Positions 11,014 to 12,014 of a DNA stretch of 12,014 nucleotides are shown in pieces. The stretch's first letter is position 1. Every line of letters begins with the position of its first letter. Both the position numbers and the translations under genes were made by a program. This stretch comes from DATDYQ01 sp035288965 (lineage in GTDB: Archaea > Nanobdellota > Nanobdellia > SCGC-AAA011-G17 > JAGVZF01), in contig DATDYQ010000066.1 in the NCBI GenBank assembly GCA_035288965.1, positions 1-12,014 of the forward strand. Direction: 5' to 3'. The notes below the pieces were generated by a model. It was not told the origin of the DNA, made no database searches, and saw only the letters and a program-made list of their open reading frames with translations.

Positions 11014-12014
11014 AACCATTTATTTAATCCTGGTTGATTTTTCTTAACGTTTAATTTTTCTAAGCTTTTTAATACTCTTTCCTGGTTAAAACTATGCTCA
11101 TCAACTAATAATTTTAATATTTTATCTACATTAATTTCATTCCATTCTAATTTGTAATCTTCTTTTACTGGAATATTCTTGAATATATCAAAAATTTCTT
11201 TCCAATCAAAATCAACGTTAAAATCAGAAAACATTTTATTATAATCTTTATTTTCTTTAACTAGTTTTAATGCTTTTTTAGCCCCAACTCTGAAAATTCC
11301 TTTTCTATTATAATCGGTTCCTATCATTATTCCAAGAATAATTAATTGGTCTTGGTTAATGTCAAGTTCTTTTAATACATTTTTAATTTCTATTAATTCT
11401 GGTTTGATATTTACTATTCCTCCCCTAACTTTTCTTTTTTGAGCTAAAGTTAGGTTTCTAATTAATCTTGGAGCTCCAAATAATATACAATCTGCATCAG
11501 AAGAAGCTACACAATACACATCATTATTTTTGTTAATAAGTGAACATTGAGCTTCTGCTTCGCTTGGGGCCTGTATTATCGGCATTCCAAGACAAGATAA
11601 TAACTCTTTACTTTCTTTTATTATATCATCATTTAATCTTATTGTTTGTTTGCTATATTTTAGCATTTCTTCTTCATTAGCTTCTTCTCTAGCAATTTTA
11701 AGTTTCTTTTCAGCTTGTTGTTTTCTATATTCTCTATCTTCTTGCTCTTTAACTTTCAATAAAGGAGATTTTCCATCAAAAACAAAAGCTAATTTCATAT
11801 CTTTTTCCATTAAATTAGTAACTCTAGCTAATATTCCTTGTAAGTGACTTGTTATTCTTCTTTTTTCATCCATTAAAGGTGTTCCATCTTGCTGTCTGAT
11901 CGAACTTAGAAATTGATAGATCATATTACTACTATCAACTGCTATTTTTTTGTTCTTTAAGTCATCTAATGAAATGTATTCTTTTGGTATAATTTCAAAT
12001 ATATTTACTCCCAT
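11010..12014 (-). CDS. fen1: Flap endonuclease 1
   Basis: A complete 334-residue FEN-1, starting with the family's MGV at the window edge. It removes 5' flaps during Okazaki fragment maturation and repair. The seven acidic metal ligands are at their usual places: Asp27 (AVDSSN), Asp80 (FVFDG), Glu152 and Glu154 (PSEAEAQC), Asp173 and Asp175 (SSDADCILFG) and Asp234 (IGTDYN). The helical arch region (about 85-130) is Lys/Glu-rich as expected. The protein ends in a PCNA-binding motif, QPGLNKWF (327-334), at the extreme C-terminus. Length matches archaeal homologues (about 330-345). The promoter lies outside the window. The convergent membrane protein gene shares its stop bases. Confidence 0.97.
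   Translation of the reverse strand: MGVNIFEIIPKEYISLDDLKNKKIAVDSSNMIYQFLSSIRQQDGTPLMDEKRRITSHLQGILARVTNLMEKDMKLAFVFDGKSPLLKVKEQEDREYRKQQAEKKLKIAREEANEEEMLKYSKQTIRLNDDIIKESKELLSCLGMPIIQAPSEAEAQCSLINKNNDVYCVASSDADCILFGAPRLIRNLTLAQKRKVRGGIVNIKPELIEIKNVLKELDINQDQLIILGIMIGTDYNRKGIFRVGAKKALKLVKENKDYNKMFSDFNVDFDWKEIFDIFKNIPVKEDYKLEWNEINVDKILKLLVDEHSFNQERVLKSLEKLNVKKNQPGLNKWF

Noticed and set aside
1..12014. CRISPR array, tRNA or rRNA genes
   Set aside because: I saw no regularly spaced repeats, no cloverleaf-like sequence with a TTCRA-type arm and no rRNA-like conserved stretch. The only long exact repeat found is the 34-bp pair.

Overview
The window looks archaeal and most resembles a small-genome DPANN-type lineage (Pacearchaeota or Woesearchaeota are my best guesses; the phylum is inferred). 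The signs are a very AT-rich sequence, tightly packed genes, a FEN-1 nuclease with a C-terminal PCNA-binding motif, a TrmB-type regulator, an archaeal-type Trm5 methyltransferase, an archaeal HerA-like ATPase, and TATA boxes centred about 24-27 nt upstream of start codons, which implies leaderless transcripts.

Layout. 1-254: 3' part of a small nucleotidyltransferase-like gene. 270-1611: a two-helix membrane protein divergent from a TrmB-like regulator, with a palindrome between their promoters. 1696-3839: a single-domain OB-fold protein convergent with htpX, which lies behind a membrane-anchored parvulin; the last two look like an envelope protein-quality pair. 3882-6751: an HPr-like small protein without the phosphorylated histidine, divergent from a HerA-like ATPase whose Walker A motif is split by a 376-residue LAGLIDADG intein. 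6730-7399: a DUF104 antitoxin and a MazF/PemK toxin between two identical 34-bp direct repeats; the first repeat is the last six codons, stop and 12 nt of 3' flank of the ATPase gene. 7453-8772: four unrecognised minus-strand genes, three of which start behind a GGAG Shine-Dalgarno; one is apparently frameshifted. 8986-9783: a Trm5-like methyltransferase, divergent from a secreted or polytopic membrane protein with a glycine-rich linker (9838-11013). 11010-12014: complete fen1, convergent with that membrane protein.

Two translation-start styles coexist. Single genes and most first genes have a TATA box 24-27 nt before an ATG and no SD. The 7453-8772 operon and the 270-740 gene use GGAG.

Most noteworthy are the toxin-antitoxin cassette inserted at the ATPase 3' end, the intein inside the P-loop, the HPr-fold protein with Cys in place of His, and the unknown operon with an internally duplicated membrane protein. 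I saw no tRNA, rRNA, CRISPR array, transposase or integrase. No stretch over 300 bases lacks a gene; the longest gap, 8773-8985, holds a promoter, a structured leader and a palindrome.
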